Shown here: piece by piece, positions 6,819-15,976 of the stretch
Numbering within the stretch: the stretch's first letter is position 1
Layout: each line of letters opens with the position of its first letter
Assembly (NCBI RefSeq): GCF_000338295.1
Contig: NZ_ANMO01000222.1
Location: forward strand, 1-32,070
DNA: 32,070 bases
Reading direction: 5' to 3'
From: Rhodopirellula europaea 6C
GTDB lineage: Bacteria > Planctomycetota > Planctomycetia > Pirellulales > Pirellulaceae
Program-made: the position numbers and the translations under genes
Notes under the pieces: model-generated
Told to the model about the DNA's origin: nothing
Databases searched by the model: none
What the model saw: the letters and a program-made list of their open reading frames with translations, nothing else

Positions 6819-9251
6819 TCAGTCACCGTGCCACTTCAGAGGCAAATGCACATTGAACGAATGAAGCTTCTGCTTGGTTTCCTCCGCAGCACAAAATAGC
6901 ACGGTTGGTTTGCCGTCTTCGAGGTACAGTTGCGGGCGTTCAAGACGGTGCACGGACTGCTGAGTTCCGTCCGCCCATGGGATGATGCGTTCCGTCACCA
7001 ATGGTGAATTGGCCGGTTCCCAGTGCAAACCATCGACCGACTGAAACAATGCCAAGGAGTCACTGCCGGTTCCGTTGAAGTGTCCATTGTGATCATTGAC
7101 GATCGCCCAGCACATGCCATCTTGGAACCAGATGTAAGGGTCTTCCGCTGGAAAGGCGACTCCCGGTGCGGTGAACAACGGTTTGTTCTGCTTTCGAAAC
7201 GGTCCCGTCGGTGACTGAGAAGTCGCGGCAAGGTGAACGACCGGGCCTCCAAACGGCATGCGTCTTTTCTTGCCAACCGCTTTGTAAATCAACACAAACG
7301 TCCCATCATCCCGACGCAAGATCGACGGGTTGCTCACCATCAATGCATCCGACGCCGACGCATCTTCGCTGATGTTGATCAGTGGCTCGTCAAAACGTTT
7401 CCATGGTCCGTTGGGGTGATCGGAAACCGCGACACCAATGCGTTGATTGTTGCGATGAATCATATTCAGTTTTCTGGTCGGTGCACCGTCACCCGTGTTC
7501 CCCATGTAGTAGAGGTAGTACTTCCCATCGAACTCATGCACGGTCGGGTTGTGAGTGCACATGCCGTCCCACAGTTGTTCGCCTCGAACGGGCAGGGCAA
7601 CATCGACGAAGTGGTATGGCCCCAGCGGATCATCCGACACCGCGTGAGCAACCTCCGAATGGGTGACCCAAGCATTGTGTCCCGACTCTCGCGGCCAGCG
7701 ACTGTAGAACAGATGGCAGGTGCCGTCGACGTCACGCACCATACTGCCGCCCCAGATGTAGAAATTCTCGTCGATGAATTTCGCTCTCGCTGGCACCGGC
7801 TCAATCATCGAGTTCAAATCCAGCCCCGGACGAGAACGTTCTCCTCGAGCGGCTTTTTCAACAGCCTCTGTTCGTGAGTCCTCTTCTTTCCTGACATTGA
7901 CGCCGTGAGCGTCGTGCCACTTCGGCAGCACATTGCCGGCATCCCAGGCCTCAATCATCCGCGATAGCCGATCCACTTGTTCAGGATGCTGTTCGGCCAA
8001 GTCTTCGCGTTCCCACGGATCGTTCGCCAAATCAAACAACAGCTTTCGGTTCTTGTAGCGACTGTCAACCAACTTCCAATTCCCGTCGCGAACCGCGTAG
8101 CCATACGAATCATCGCCCATCGAGTAACGCCAAAACAACGGGCGTTTGGGCAACTCCGTTCCCGCGTCGGTCAAACCGGCCAACAAGTTTTGGCCGTCCA
8201 GCTTTTCATTCTTGCTCGGGTCCAATCCCGCTGCGGCGAGGACAGTGGGAAAGACATCAAGCGCCGTGACCGGCGATTGCTCTCGAACTCCGCCCGGCAA
8301 AGTCCCTGGCCAAGAAACCAAGAACGGCACCCGAATCCCGCCTTCAAACAGCATGCCCTTGTGACCTCGGTACGGCAAATTCATCGCATGCTCACGCCGC
8401 CCACCGTTGTCGCTGTAAAAGACAATCAACGTGTTATCGTCCAACCCCGATTCGCGAATTTGGTCGACGACTCGCCCAATGCCTTCGTCCATCCCAGCGA
8501 CCATCGCTCCGTAAACCGCTCGACCCCCGTACTCGATGTGTGCCGTCTTCTCCAGATGAGCCCGAGTGGCTTGGTCGGGAGCATGCGGTGCGTTGTACGC
8601 TAAGTACAAAAAGAACGGGTCCGTCTCGTGACGCTGAATGAATTTGACCGCTTCCGTTGAAAAGTCATCCGTCAAATAAGTCAACGACTTGCGATCGACC
8701 GGTTCATCACCGCGATGCACACCGAGCAAAGGATCCATTCTTCCCAAGTCTCCCCAATAGCTCAATCCGCCTCCACTGAAGCCAAACCACTCATCGAATC
8801 CACGGCGATTGGGCCAGAACGGTTTCGCGTCGCCCAGGTGCCACTTGCCAATTGCACCGGTGACATAACCGGCTTCTTTCAAAGCATCCGCAAGCGTCGT
8901 TTCCGAGAGCGGCATCCCCGGCGTGTCGTCACCGTGCCACTGCGGATCCGGTTCAGGGTTGCCCTCATGTCCGAATCGCTGTTGATACCTTCCCGTCAAC
9001 AACCCCGCGCGGCTGGGACTGCAATAGGGATGCGAAGCGTAGCCGTTGGTGAAGACCACGCCTTCCCCCGCCAACTCGTCCAATCGCGGTGTGGGAATCT
9101 CCTTGCATCCATTGAAACCAACGTCGCTGTAGCCAAGGTCATCGGCAACGATCAACACAATGTTCGGACGTTCCTTGGCATCGACACTGGATGCGGCCAG
9201 AACCAAAAGGCCGATCAACATCGAGGACAAAAACTTTGTTCGGTTCAACAT
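6819..9251 (-). CDS. sulfatase fused to a GH43-like beta-propeller domain
   Basis: An 810-residue secreted two-domain enzyme. Signal peptide residues 1-25 ([15 protein letters not shown]). The S1 sulfatase domain spans about 28-450, with metal ligands in [13 protein letters not shown], the formylglycine site [11 protein letters not shown] (Cys77) and the canonical GKWHLG motif. From about 482 to 810 lies a second domain with [53 protein letters not shown] and [11 protein letters not shown], repeated blade-like acidic motifs of five-bladed propeller glycosidases (GH43/GH117-like). The two domains together suggest desulfation plus glycosidic cleavage in one polypeptide. ATG 9251 is chosen because it begins directly at the signal peptide; a GTG at 9302 overlaps the previous stop by GTGA and is an alternative. 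It is the last gene of the minus-strand sulfatase cluster. Confidence 0.85.
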   Translation of the reverse strand: MLNRTKFLSSMLIGLLVLAASSVDAKERPNIVLIVADDLGYSDVGFNGCKEIPTPRLDELAGEGVVFTNGYASHPYCSPSRAGLLTGRYQQRFGHEGNPEPDPQWHGDDTPGMPLSETTLADALKEAGYVTGAIGKWHLGDAKPFWPNRRGFDEWFGFSGGGLSYWGDLGRMDPLLGVHRGDEPVDRKSLTYLTDDFSTEAVKFIQRHETDPFFLYLAYNAPHAPDQATRAHLEKTAHIEYGGRAVYGAMVAGMDEGIGRVVDQIRESGLDDNTLIVFYSDNGGRREHAMNLPYRGHKGMLFEGGIRVPFLVSWPGTLPGGVREQSPVTALDVFPTVLAAAGLDPSKNEKLDGQNLLAGLTDAGTELPKRPLFWRYSMGDDSYGYAVRDGNWKLVDSRYKNRKLLFDLANDPWEREDLAEQHPEQVDRLSRMIEAWDAGNVLPKWHDAHGVNVRKEEDSRTEAVEKAARGERSRPGLDLNSMIEPVPARAKFIDENFYIWGGSMVRDVDGTCHLFYSRWPRESGHNAWVTHSEVAHAVSDDPLGPYHFVDVALPVRGEQLWDGMCTHNPTVHEFDGKYYLYYMGNTGDGAPTRKLNMIHRNNQRIGVAVSDHPNGPWKRFDEPLINISEDASASDALMVSNPSILRRDDGTFVLIYKAVGKKRRMPFGGPVVHLAATSQSPTGPFRKQNKPLFTAPGVAFPAEDPYIWFQDGMCWAIVNDHNGHFNGTGSDSLALFQSVDGLHWEPANSPLVTERIIPWADGTQQSVHRLERPQLYLEDGKPTVLFCAAEETKQKLHSFNVHLPLKWHGD

Positions 9252-9298
9252 AGCAGGCTGCAAGGTGGGAATTGAAACTGAAACGACGGCCAATGAAT

Positions 9299-10972
9299 TC
9301 ACTTCGACTTGTAGTCTTTTTCGCTATCGACGGTGTAGCGAAGCACAGCAGGAAATCCTTTGCCGCGAACTTTCGTAAGCTGTTGCTTCCAAACGATTCG
9401 AAGCTCTTCCAACTGCGTCTTCGCGGCAGGATCGTCGATTAAATTGTTCAACTCGTCGGGATCGGTTTCCAAATCAAACAACTCTTCATAGATCGGTTGC
9501 TCACCTCGCAACGATGCCTCGGCATGATTCCGATACACGGCGATTTCCTTGTCGTGAATGCCATACAGCATGGTGGACGACTTGATACCAAGATCCTTGG
9601 CCACCTGAATCTTGACCGAGGCGGGAACACAATCGTTGCGGTAGTACCGGATGTATTTCCAACGCTTGTCCTGCACCGCCTCAATGCGTGGGTTGCCGAA
9701 ATGAGTCACCCACAAGTTTTCGGTGAAAACATGATCACGAATCGCGCCGCCTTGACCACTCAAAAGTGGCCGCAACGACAGGCCTTGAAAGGTGTCAGGC
9801 TTTTCAATCTCAGCCAGATCCAGCATCGTCGCAGCGATGTCGATCGTTTGAACCAACTCGTTGCAACAAGCCCCTCTCAGTACGGTTGGCAGTTCTGGAT
9901 CGAAGACGATCATCGGCACATGCGTCGTCTGCTCGTAACACAACGCCTTTCCACCAAGACCGTGTTGCCCCATGAACAACCCGTGGTCGGAACAGAAGAT
10001 GATGATCGTGTTGTCGTCCACGCCTTCTGTCTCGAGCTTGGTGCGTAGGTTTCCGATCAAACAATCGATCCCGGTCATGGATTGCATCTGCCGAATGGTG
10101 CGTTCTTTCAACGCCTCGGGAGTGTCGACAAAGTTGTAGCTGGCCTGCCGCTCACTCGCTCGCAACACATCCGCTGGCAAACGCGGCGTTTCAATCTCGT
10201 CCTTCGCAACGTAGTGCTCCGGCAATGGAATCTCGATGTCACGGTAGAGCGACTTGTAGATTTCATCATCGCTTTCTCGCTGTTGCATGGTGCCCGTTCC
10301 CGCACTGTGCGGCAGGTTCAAACAGATGCTCAAGCAAAACGGCTTGTCCGCCGGACGTTCGTCCAGGAATCGCACCGCACCGTCCAAGCGATGTTCATAC
10401 GACATGAAATCCTGAGCACCTTCGTTGACGATTTCGACTTGCGTGTCGTAGGTCGCCCCCTCAAAGATCTCGTGGACGTCTTTGGGATAGAAGCGGATGT
10501 GCCCGTGTCCGGCGTAGAAGAAATCAAACGACTCTTCCATCAAACCGCTGTTGTAGCCGCCCTTTCCAATCGGCGCGTGGTTCTTTCCGACATAGCCGGT
10601 GTAGTACCCGCTCTCTCGCATGATCACAGGATAGGATTTCGCCCAAGCCTCGGGCGCGACACTGGTTCCTGAATTGAAATTCACACCGTGCTTGCGTTCG
10701 TACTGGCTGAGAAAGATCGAAATCCGACTCGGAGTGCAGATCGCACTGGTCACATAGGCTCGATCAAAATAGACGCCTTCGCGAGCCAACTGGTCGATGT
10801 TCGGTGTCCGAGTCAACTCGTTTCCGTCGCAGCCCATCATCCCGTAGGACTGGTCGTCCGTCAGAACGAATAAAAAGTTCGGTCGAGAGTCCGCAGCAGG
10901 CAGGCTGGTAGCACACATCGCCGCGAAAAACAGCAAGATTCGTGCAATTCTTTTCAAAGAGTAGATTCGCAT
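9299..10972 (-). CDS. secreted S1 sulfatase
   Basis: A 557-residue sulfatase. The signal peptide is [19 protein letters not shown]. The sulfatase start is [14 protein letters not shown], the formylglycine motif is [11 protein letters not shown] (Cys79), and the second active-site motif is GKNHAPIG, keeping Lys and His but not the Trp. A later metal-site block reads [16 protein letters not shown]. The family hydrolyses sulfate esters after conversion of Cys to formylglycine; no maturase is encoded in the window. ATG 10972 is preferred since it starts at the signal peptide; the frame is open further upstream to 11083 but that would overlap the neighbouring gene. It is 61 bases downstream of the lectin-fold gene and 47 bases before the fused sulfatase, probably the same transcript. 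Confidence 0.9.
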   Translation of the reverse strand: MRIYSLKRIARILLFFAAMCATSLPAADSRPNFLFVLTDDQSYGMMGCDGNELTRTPNIDQLAREGVYFDRAYVTSAICTPSRISIFLSQYERKHGVNFNSGTSVAPEAWAKSYPVIMRESGYYTGYVGKNHAPIGKGGYNSGLMEESFDFFYAGHGHIRFYPKDVHEIFEGATYDTQVEIVNEGAQDFMSYEHRLDGAVRFLDERPADKPFCLSICLNLPHSAGTGTMQQRESDDEIYKSLYRDIEIPLPEHYVAKDEIETPRLPADVLRASERQASYNFVDTPEALKERTIRQMQSMTGIDCLIGNLRTKLETEGVDDNTIIIFCSDHGLFMGQHGLGGKALCYEQTTHVPMIVFDPELPTVLRGACCNELVQTIDIAATMLDLAEIEKPDTFQGLSLRPLLSGQGGAIRDHVFTENLWVTHFGNPRIEAVQDKRWKYIRYYRNDCVPASVKIQVAKDLGIKSSTMLYGIHDKEIAVYRNHAEASLRGEQPIYEELFDLETDPDELNNLIDDPAAKTQLEELRIVWKQQLTKVRGKGFPAVLRYTVDSEKDYKSK

Positions 10973-11033
10973 GAGTTCGGGTTTATGCAGGGAAGAGCAG
11001 GGCAGGGGAGAAAGAGCGGGAAACAAACCAAGT

Positions 11034-11753
11034 TCACTCGGTCGCGAAAACACGAAGGTTGTCAAAATCGATGCTGCTTCCATTCACGGTCATTCCGAAC
11101 TGAGTCTTGGTCGGATGAGCGAAGCCGGGAGAATCCAACGAGACCACTTCTTTGCCATCGAGGTGAACAGTCATCACGGTCCCATGGATGGTCAGTTCCA
11201 AGTGATGCCAGGTGCCCGGCTTGGCATGGATGGCGGCGGAGGCTTGCGTGCGAGCCAACAGGTTCTCCAATTCTTTCTGTTGTTCCGCCGGCAGCGATTT
11301 CGCCTTTCGTTTTTCGCGAACTTCCAGATTCATCAAACCGAGTTTGTCATCGCTGATCATCATCCGTTTTGGTGTCAGTGATGCACGAGCCACATGCCCG
11401 GCATGCACGGATTTTTCATTGTTATCGTCGATCACAAAATTGAACCGACTTCCTCCGTTGAATCGAAAGTCAAACGCAACATGCAAATCAGCAAACTCCA
11501 TTTGCTTTCGCATGATCGAACCATGGTCGTCCCGCACTTGCTTTCCGAACAACACGCCATCTTGAAGATTCCATCCGGCCTCCATCCCTGACCCCACCCG
11601 ATAACCATCCCCAAGAACCGAACGACCGTCAAACGAATCTTCGAACACCACTTCTTTCTCGGAAACGGCACTCGATCCTTCTTCCGCAAGAAGCATCGGT
11701 TGTGAAAGAAAACAAAGCGTTGAAAACGCGATCAGGCAGGCAACTCGAGACAT
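11034..11753 (-). CDS. secreted lectin-fold (DUF1080-like) protein
   Basis: A 239-residue protein with signal peptide (CLIAFSTLCFLSQPMLLA). The mature part looks like a concanavalin/LamG jelly roll: VVFEDSFDG near the start, GWNLQDGVLFGKQ, HVAFDFRFNGGSRFNFVID, then KPGTWHHLELTIHGTVMTVHLDG and a closing IDFDNLRVF. This order of strands resembles DUF1080 (3-keto-disaccharide hydrolase-type) proteins, but it is shorter than its neighbour at 11817 and lacks that family's clear FDGxxxxxW opening. A Lys/Glu-rich insert (EKRKAKSLPAEQQKELENL) is unusual. It could bind or cleave glycans. It sits in the middle of the sulfatase cluster with 61-63 base spacers on both sides. Confidence 0.75.
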   Translation of the reverse strand: MSRVACLIAFSTLCFLSQPMLLAEEGSSAVSEKEVVFEDSFDGRSVLGDGYRVGSGMEAGWNLQDGVLFGKQVRDDHGSIMRKQMEFADLHVAFDFRFNGGSRFNFVIDDNNEKSVHAGHVARASLTPKRMMISDDKLGLMNLEVREKRKAKSLPAEQQKELENLLARTQASAAIHAKPGTWHHLELTIHGTVMTVHLDGKEVVSLDSPGFAHPTKTQFGMTVNGSSIDFDNLRVFATE

Positions 11754-11816
11754 CGGACCAAACTTTCAAACAGTGATACTGGGCAAGGCAATCGGGAGAA
11801 AACGTCTCTGTTTCCG

Positions 11817-12827
11817 CTACTTGGCAGAGGACCTCGGGACGATCCAAATGTTTCGAAACCGGTTGGGATTGCCGTGGTTTTGAAGATAGATCGGACCTTC
11901 CGCCACTTCGGGTCTTGGACCTGCTGGCCCGCGCCCCGTTCCCTCTGGCAGTTCCACACGGTCGTGAATCAGGACACCATTTTGGTGCACCGAGATCACT
12001 GCGGACTGGACCTTCATTCCGTCCTCGAATCTGGCGGCGGTGAAGTCGATTACCATGCTCTGCCATGCCAGCGGAGGCAGGCAAACATTCCAATCGGCTT
12101 CGCGAATTCCGTAGATGCTTCCGCACCATGTGTTGACGGGTTTCAACATGACAATGTCCTGCCATGCCTCGGGACGGGGGTCCAATCCAAAGTTGTCAGA
12201 GATCTGCACTTCATAGGCACCGACCGCGAAAACGCCACTGTTGCCGCGATGCGGGTGACTGACCGGCGGCTCAGGTTTCAGCGGAATTTGAAATTCAAGG
12301 TACAGTCGGAAATCCTGAAACGTTGCTTTGGTTCTTGCTCCCGCTTTGAGAACACCATCCTCGATCTTGCCGTTCTTCCAAGCGTTCGTGTTCGTGCCAT
12401 CGAACAACACGATCGCGTCAGCCGGTGGCTTCTTTCCGACAACCGATGCACTGCGATCAATCTTTTGCCAACCAGCAACACGCGACTCGATTCCCTCGCG
12501 ATCCGACCACTCATGCACGACAGGACTGCCATCCCAACCTGTGCCGGGAAATCCACCGTCGTACACCGAAACGTAGAACCGGCCCTCAGACGGAGTGACC
12601 TGCATCGCTTGATTGTCGCGAACAAATTCGCCGACAAACTCAAATCCATCGAATTCCGCTCGAGCTTTCCCAGCGTTGGTCCAGACGAAGGCATTGGGAT
12701 ATGGCTGAATCTTCGGTTTCGTTTTTGCGGTCGTGTCCGCGGCCAGTGCGCCGCACACAGGACCAACAACCATCAAAAAGAGAGCACAAAGACAAACAGG
12801 CACTTTGGAGCGAGCTTTCATTGACAT
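11817..12827 (-). CDS. secreted DUF1080 (3-keto-disaccharide hydrolase-type) protein
   Basis: A 336-residue secreted protein. The signal peptide is VPVCLCALFLMVVGPVCGALA. After an N-terminal segment of about 100 residues comes the DUF1080 core: AIVLFDGTNTNAWKNG, FQDFRLYLEFQIP, HRGNSGVFAVGAYEVQISD, GSIYGI, WQSMVIDF, NGVLIHDRVELPEGTG and GPIYLQNHGNP, in the family's normal order. Members of this family act with Gfo/Idh/MocA oxidoreductases in an oxidation-dependent route of glycoside cleavage through 3-keto sugars. Here such an oxidoreductase is encoded immediately upstream. ATG 12827 is preferred (12821 is nearly equivalent); a GTG at 12899 overlaps the previous stop by GTGA. Confidence 0.87.
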   Translation of the reverse strand: MSMKARSKVPVCLCALFLMVVGPVCGALAADTTAKTKPKIQPYPNAFVWTNAGKARAEFDGFEFVGEFVRDNQAMQVTPSEGRFYVSVYDGGFPGTGWDGSPVVHEWSDREGIESRVAGWQKIDRSASVVGKKPPADAIVLFDGTNTNAWKNGKIEDGVLKAGARTKATFQDFRLYLEFQIPLKPEPPVSHPHRGNSGVFAVGAYEVQISDNFGLDPRPEAWQDIVMLKPVNTWCGSIYGIREADWNVCLPPLAWQSMVIDFTAARFEDGMKVQSAVISVHQNGVLIHDRVELPEGTGRGPAGPRPEVAEGPIYLQNHGNPNRFRNIWIVPRSSAK

Positions 12828-12895
12828 CGAACACGTGACTTGATTGAGGAAGACGACTACACAGGGAGGGGCATCATGCGGGTAACGCAAACGCC

Positions 12896-14269
12896 TCACA
12901 TGTCGATCTCATAACCAGACCGATAGGGTCGTTTCATCATCGCAGCGGCCTGTTCATCGCCAACGACACTTTCTGTCGCTTGATCCCACTCGACTTTGCG
13001 TCCAAACCGACAACAGATGCCGGCCAAGTGACACACGTTGAGCATCTTCATGTGGGAATGCACGTCGGAAATCGGCAGCACTCGATTGTCAATCGCATGC
13101 ATGAAGTTCGCCCAGTGTGCAGGGCGGTCATTGCCTTCCATGGGCATCCCGCAATAAATCTTCGAAATCGCATCTTCGGCTAGCGGGTTCGATTCCAAGT
13201 CTTCAACGGGTTTGCCAACCAGCTTGCCACGATTGACAAAGATCCGGCCTCGTTCGCCTTCAAACAAAATCCCATTGTCGACGTCATGGCGAATGTTCAT
13301 CTCGACATCGCCATCCGCGAAAACGACGCGAAGATCAAACGCTCGTGCGGTGTTGTAGCGATTGTTCTGCAGCGGCATTCCGTCGCGAAACTCCACATCA
13401 TGTTTCGCGGTTCCGTCAACTAAAACGGGGTCATTGTTCTGCCCCGCCGCGGCGATCCCCAGCATCGCGATGTCAACGTGGTGGGCTCCCCAGTCGGTCA
13501 GTTTGCCTCCGGAGTGTTCGTACCACCAACGGAAGTGAGTGTGCCCATTGGTGTAGTTCTTGTCCGCTCGCTTGGCGTCCTTCGCATAGCGATATTCCAT
13601 TTTAGGCCCCGGCCCCAGCCAACGATCCCAGTCCAATCCTTTGGGCACGCCGGCGACGGGAATCTCGGGACTCCATCCCCCCGCGTCGATTCCAACGACC
13701 AAGCGCTTAAGTTTGCCCAGGCGACCTTCCGCGATGATTGCCAGAGCACGATTGAACTTGTCGAAACTGCTGCGTTGCTGCGTTCCGACTTGAACGACAC
13801 GTCCGGTTTGCTGTTGAACCTTCCGGACCAACTTTCCTTCGTCGATCGTCAACGTCAGCGGTTTTTCACAGTACGCATCTTTGCCCGCCAACATCGCCTC
13901 AATCAGAATTTTTGCGTGCCAGTGATCGGGCGTTGAAATCTGAACCAAGTCAATGTCATCGCGAGAAAGCACTTCGCGGTAGTCACGAAACAATTCGGCT
14001 TTGCCATCACACAGCAATTCGTTGCCATGCTTCAGATGATCTTCGTCGACATCACACAGCGCGACCAAGTCCGCGAATTCTTTTCCAACGGGCGAAGTCC
14101 GTGTCCCATTTCCGCCGACGCCGATCAACGCAAACCGTTTGCGTTCGTTCGGTGATTTCGCGAGTGATTGCCGAGCAGGCATGGCCCACGGAGTCAGAGT
14201 AGCCGCCGTGACAAATCCGGCGGTCTTCAAAAGATCTCGGCGTGACTGGGAGGCTTGGGGAAAGCTCAT
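12896..14269 (-). CDS. Tat-exported Gfo/Idh/MocA oxidoreductase
   Basis: A 457-residue protein that begins with SRRDLLK (Arg10-Arg11), a clear twin-arginine signal. The Rossmann motif is LIGVGGNGTR (residues about 48-57) followed by LVALCDVDEDH; the family's EKP catalytic motif is at 135-137 (CEKPLTLT). Later GGKLTDWGAHHVDIAMLG carries the conserved Asp/His pair. Tat export implies folding with bound NAD(P) in the cytoplasm, as for Zymomonas glucose-fructose oxidoreductase. A role in oxidising a sugar hydroxyl on a glycan, paired with the DUF1080 protein directly downstream, is the likely function by family knowledge. Substrate unknown. The start at 14269 is fixed by the Tat motif. Confidence 0.9.
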   Translation of the reverse strand: MSFPQASQSRRDLLKTAGFVTAATLTPWAMPARQSLAKSPNERKRFALIGVGGNGTRTSPVGKEFADLVALCDVDEDHLKHGNELLCDGKAELFRDYREVLSRDDIDLVQISTPDHWHAKILIEAMLAGKDAYCEKPLTLTIDEGKLVRKVQQQTGRVVQVGTQQRSSFDKFNRALAIIAEGRLGKLKRLVVGIDAGGWSPEIPVAGVPKGLDWDRWLGPGPKMEYRYAKDAKRADKNYTNGHTHFRWWYEHSGGKLTDWGAHHVDIAMLGIAAAGQNNDPVLVDGTAKHDVEFRDGMPLQNNRYNTARAFDLRVVFADGDVEMNIRHDVDNGILFEGERGRIFVNRGKLVGKPVEDLESNPLAEDAISKIYCGMPMEGNDRPAHWANFMHAIDNRVLPISDVHSHMKMLNVCHLAGICCRFGRKVEWDQATESVVGDEQAAAMMKRPYRSGYEIDM

Positions 14270-14361
14270 GAACGATCAATCGTGACGGAATGGGACAGTG
14301 GGTTTGAAATGCGTCACTCATCGAAGGAGCGAATCAACAAATGATTCGCCCCGCGAGAGTG

Positions 14362-15915
14362 TCACTTCTTTTTCTTCTTCAGATTTCGTTGCTGCGAACG
14401 GATGGTCACGCCCGGCCGTTGCATCTTCGAATTCACGTCACGAAAAACCCAGGGTTCCCAGGCCTTGCGAGCCGATTCCCACTGTTCCAACGTTCGAGTC
14501 GGATACCAACTTGGCCATCCGAATTTCTCGTAGTCGTACTTGTCCGCATTCGCGTGAACCCACTCATCGACAGAACCCGCAGGCAGCGTTTCCGGATAGA
14601 CGTCCAACGCGCGAAACTCGTCGCTCACACCCTCGTCTTGAATCACTTCACGACGCCATTGCTCGAGTTCCCGTAGCATTTTTTCTCGAACATTGGCGTA
14701 CTTGGGATCGTCGGCGACATTGTGGACTTCATGCGGATCCGTTCGCAGATCGTACAGTTCCAACTCCGGTTTCGTCGGAGCAAAGAAAGCCGCTTGTTCG
14801 GGTGTGAGTTCGCCACGCATGTGCATGACGTTCATTTCAGCTAGCACTGGGTAAGCCCCTTCCTTGTACTGGTTGTATTGGCAGTACGCTCGCTCAGGCA
14901 TCAAGTTGTGAATCAGCTTGAAGTCCGCTGACCGGATCGCTCGCATCGCATCATGCGTTTCGTCCATTTTGTCTCGCGAGGCAAAGACATACTGACGATT
15001 CCGAACCTCTTCGCTCAACAGATTCTTTCCATGCAGAGGCACGGGGGCATCGATCCCAGCAGCTTCCAAAATCGTCGCGCAGATGTCGATCGACATCACC
15101 ATGTCATCGCTGACTTCACCTGGCGAAACCTTGCCCGGCCAACGCATGATCATGGGAATACGAATCCCACCGTCGTAGAGGAACTGCTTGCCGCGAATGT
15201 GACACCGACCATGGTCTCCTATGAAGAACACAATCGTGTTGTCGGCGAGACCTTCCTCGCTGAGTCGTTTCAGTATCTCGCCGACCTCACGGTCAACCAA
15301 TTGCATCTGCTCCAATCCGTTGGCCCAATCACGTCTGACAAAGGGCGTGTCGGGATAGTGGGGCGGCAACTCAACATCTTCGATCGCGATGGGTCGTTGC
15401 GGGTCGCGTTTCCATTGCCGGTGAGTGCCACCGAACGTGATCCGAGCAAAGAACGGCTGCCCGTCGGTTCGTTGGTTCCAATCGGTGCCATCAAACAGTT
15501 CATCCTTCTGGTCTGGCAAGAAATTGCAGTCCGTTTTGTAGCTCATCAATGCGGTGAAGTAGCCCGCATCGGCAAACAGATGCGGGATTGGCCGAATCCC
15601 GTGCGGCAACGGTTGCTTGTCATATTCGCGATGTTGATTGGCACCAATGAAATTCTGGTGGAACCCCGTCATCATCGCTGAACGCGAAGTCGAACAGACC
15701 GGCGAAGTCGTGAAGGCTCGTTCGTACCGAATCCCTTCGGATGCCAGTTTGTCGACATTGGGTGTATGGATCCCCTTTGTGCCGTAACACGACAAATCGG
15801 GGGACCAATCTTCGATCGTGATCCAAAGCACATTGGGACGGTCGTCCGCGAAAGCGGAAGCAGCATCCACAACACCAATGGCGAAAACCAAAAGCAGAGA
15901 AAGCACGAATTTCAT
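14362..15915 (-). CDS. secreted S1 sulfatase with variant CSTSR signature
   Basis: A 517-residue sulfatase with signal peptide KFVLSLLLVFAIGVVDAASA. The sulfatase start is NVLWITIEDWSPDLSCYG. The formylglycine motif reads CSTSRSAMMTG (Cys74), with Thr in place of the usual Pro or Ala. The second motif is SYKTDCNFL instead of GKWHLG: Lys kept, His absent. Such variants occur in heparan N-sulfatase-like groups, from memory, so this probably marks a subfamily rather than inactivity. The C-terminus ends in a run of five lysines. ATG 15915 is chosen at the signal peptide; upstream in-frame codons to 16032 would overlap the preceding sulfatase gene. It lies 61 bases after that gene. Confidence 0.88.
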   Translation of the reverse strand: MKFVLSLLLVFAIGVVDAASAFADDRPNVLWITIEDWSPDLSCYGTKGIHTPNVDKLASEGIRYERAFTTSPVCSTSRSAMMTGFHQNFIGANQHREYDKQPLPHGIRPIPHLFADAGYFTALMSYKTDCNFLPDQKDELFDGTDWNQRTDGQPFFARITFGGTHRQWKRDPQRPIAIEDVELPPHYPDTPFVRRDWANGLEQMQLVDREVGEILKRLSEEGLADNTIVFFIGDHGRCHIRGKQFLYDGGIRIPMIMRWPGKVSPGEVSDDMVMSIDICATILEAAGIDAPVPLHGKNLLSEEVRNRQYVFASRDKMDETHDAMRAIRSADFKLIHNLMPERAYCQYNQYKEGAYPVLAEMNVMHMRGELTPEQAAFFAPTKPELELYDLRTDPHEVHNVADDPKYANVREKMLRELEQWRREVIQDEGVSDEFRALDVYPETLPAGSVDEWVHANADKYDYEKFGWPSWYPTRTLEQWESARKAWEPWVFRDVNSKMQRPGVTIRSQQRNLKKKKK

Positions 15916-15976
15916 GAAGGCAACTGAAGAGTAGGTTGGGAAAGGTAGATAAAAAGCATCCGTCAATCGAATGGGC

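Noticed and set aside
7233-8603. Long plus-strand frames opposite the fused sulfatase
   Set aside because: Antisense shadows caused by codon bias; sulfatase motifs on the minus strand are complete.
11874-12824. 316-codon plus-strand frame opposite the DUF1080 gene
   Set aside because: Low-complexity, basic composition and no motif; the minus-strand DUF1080 core is intact.
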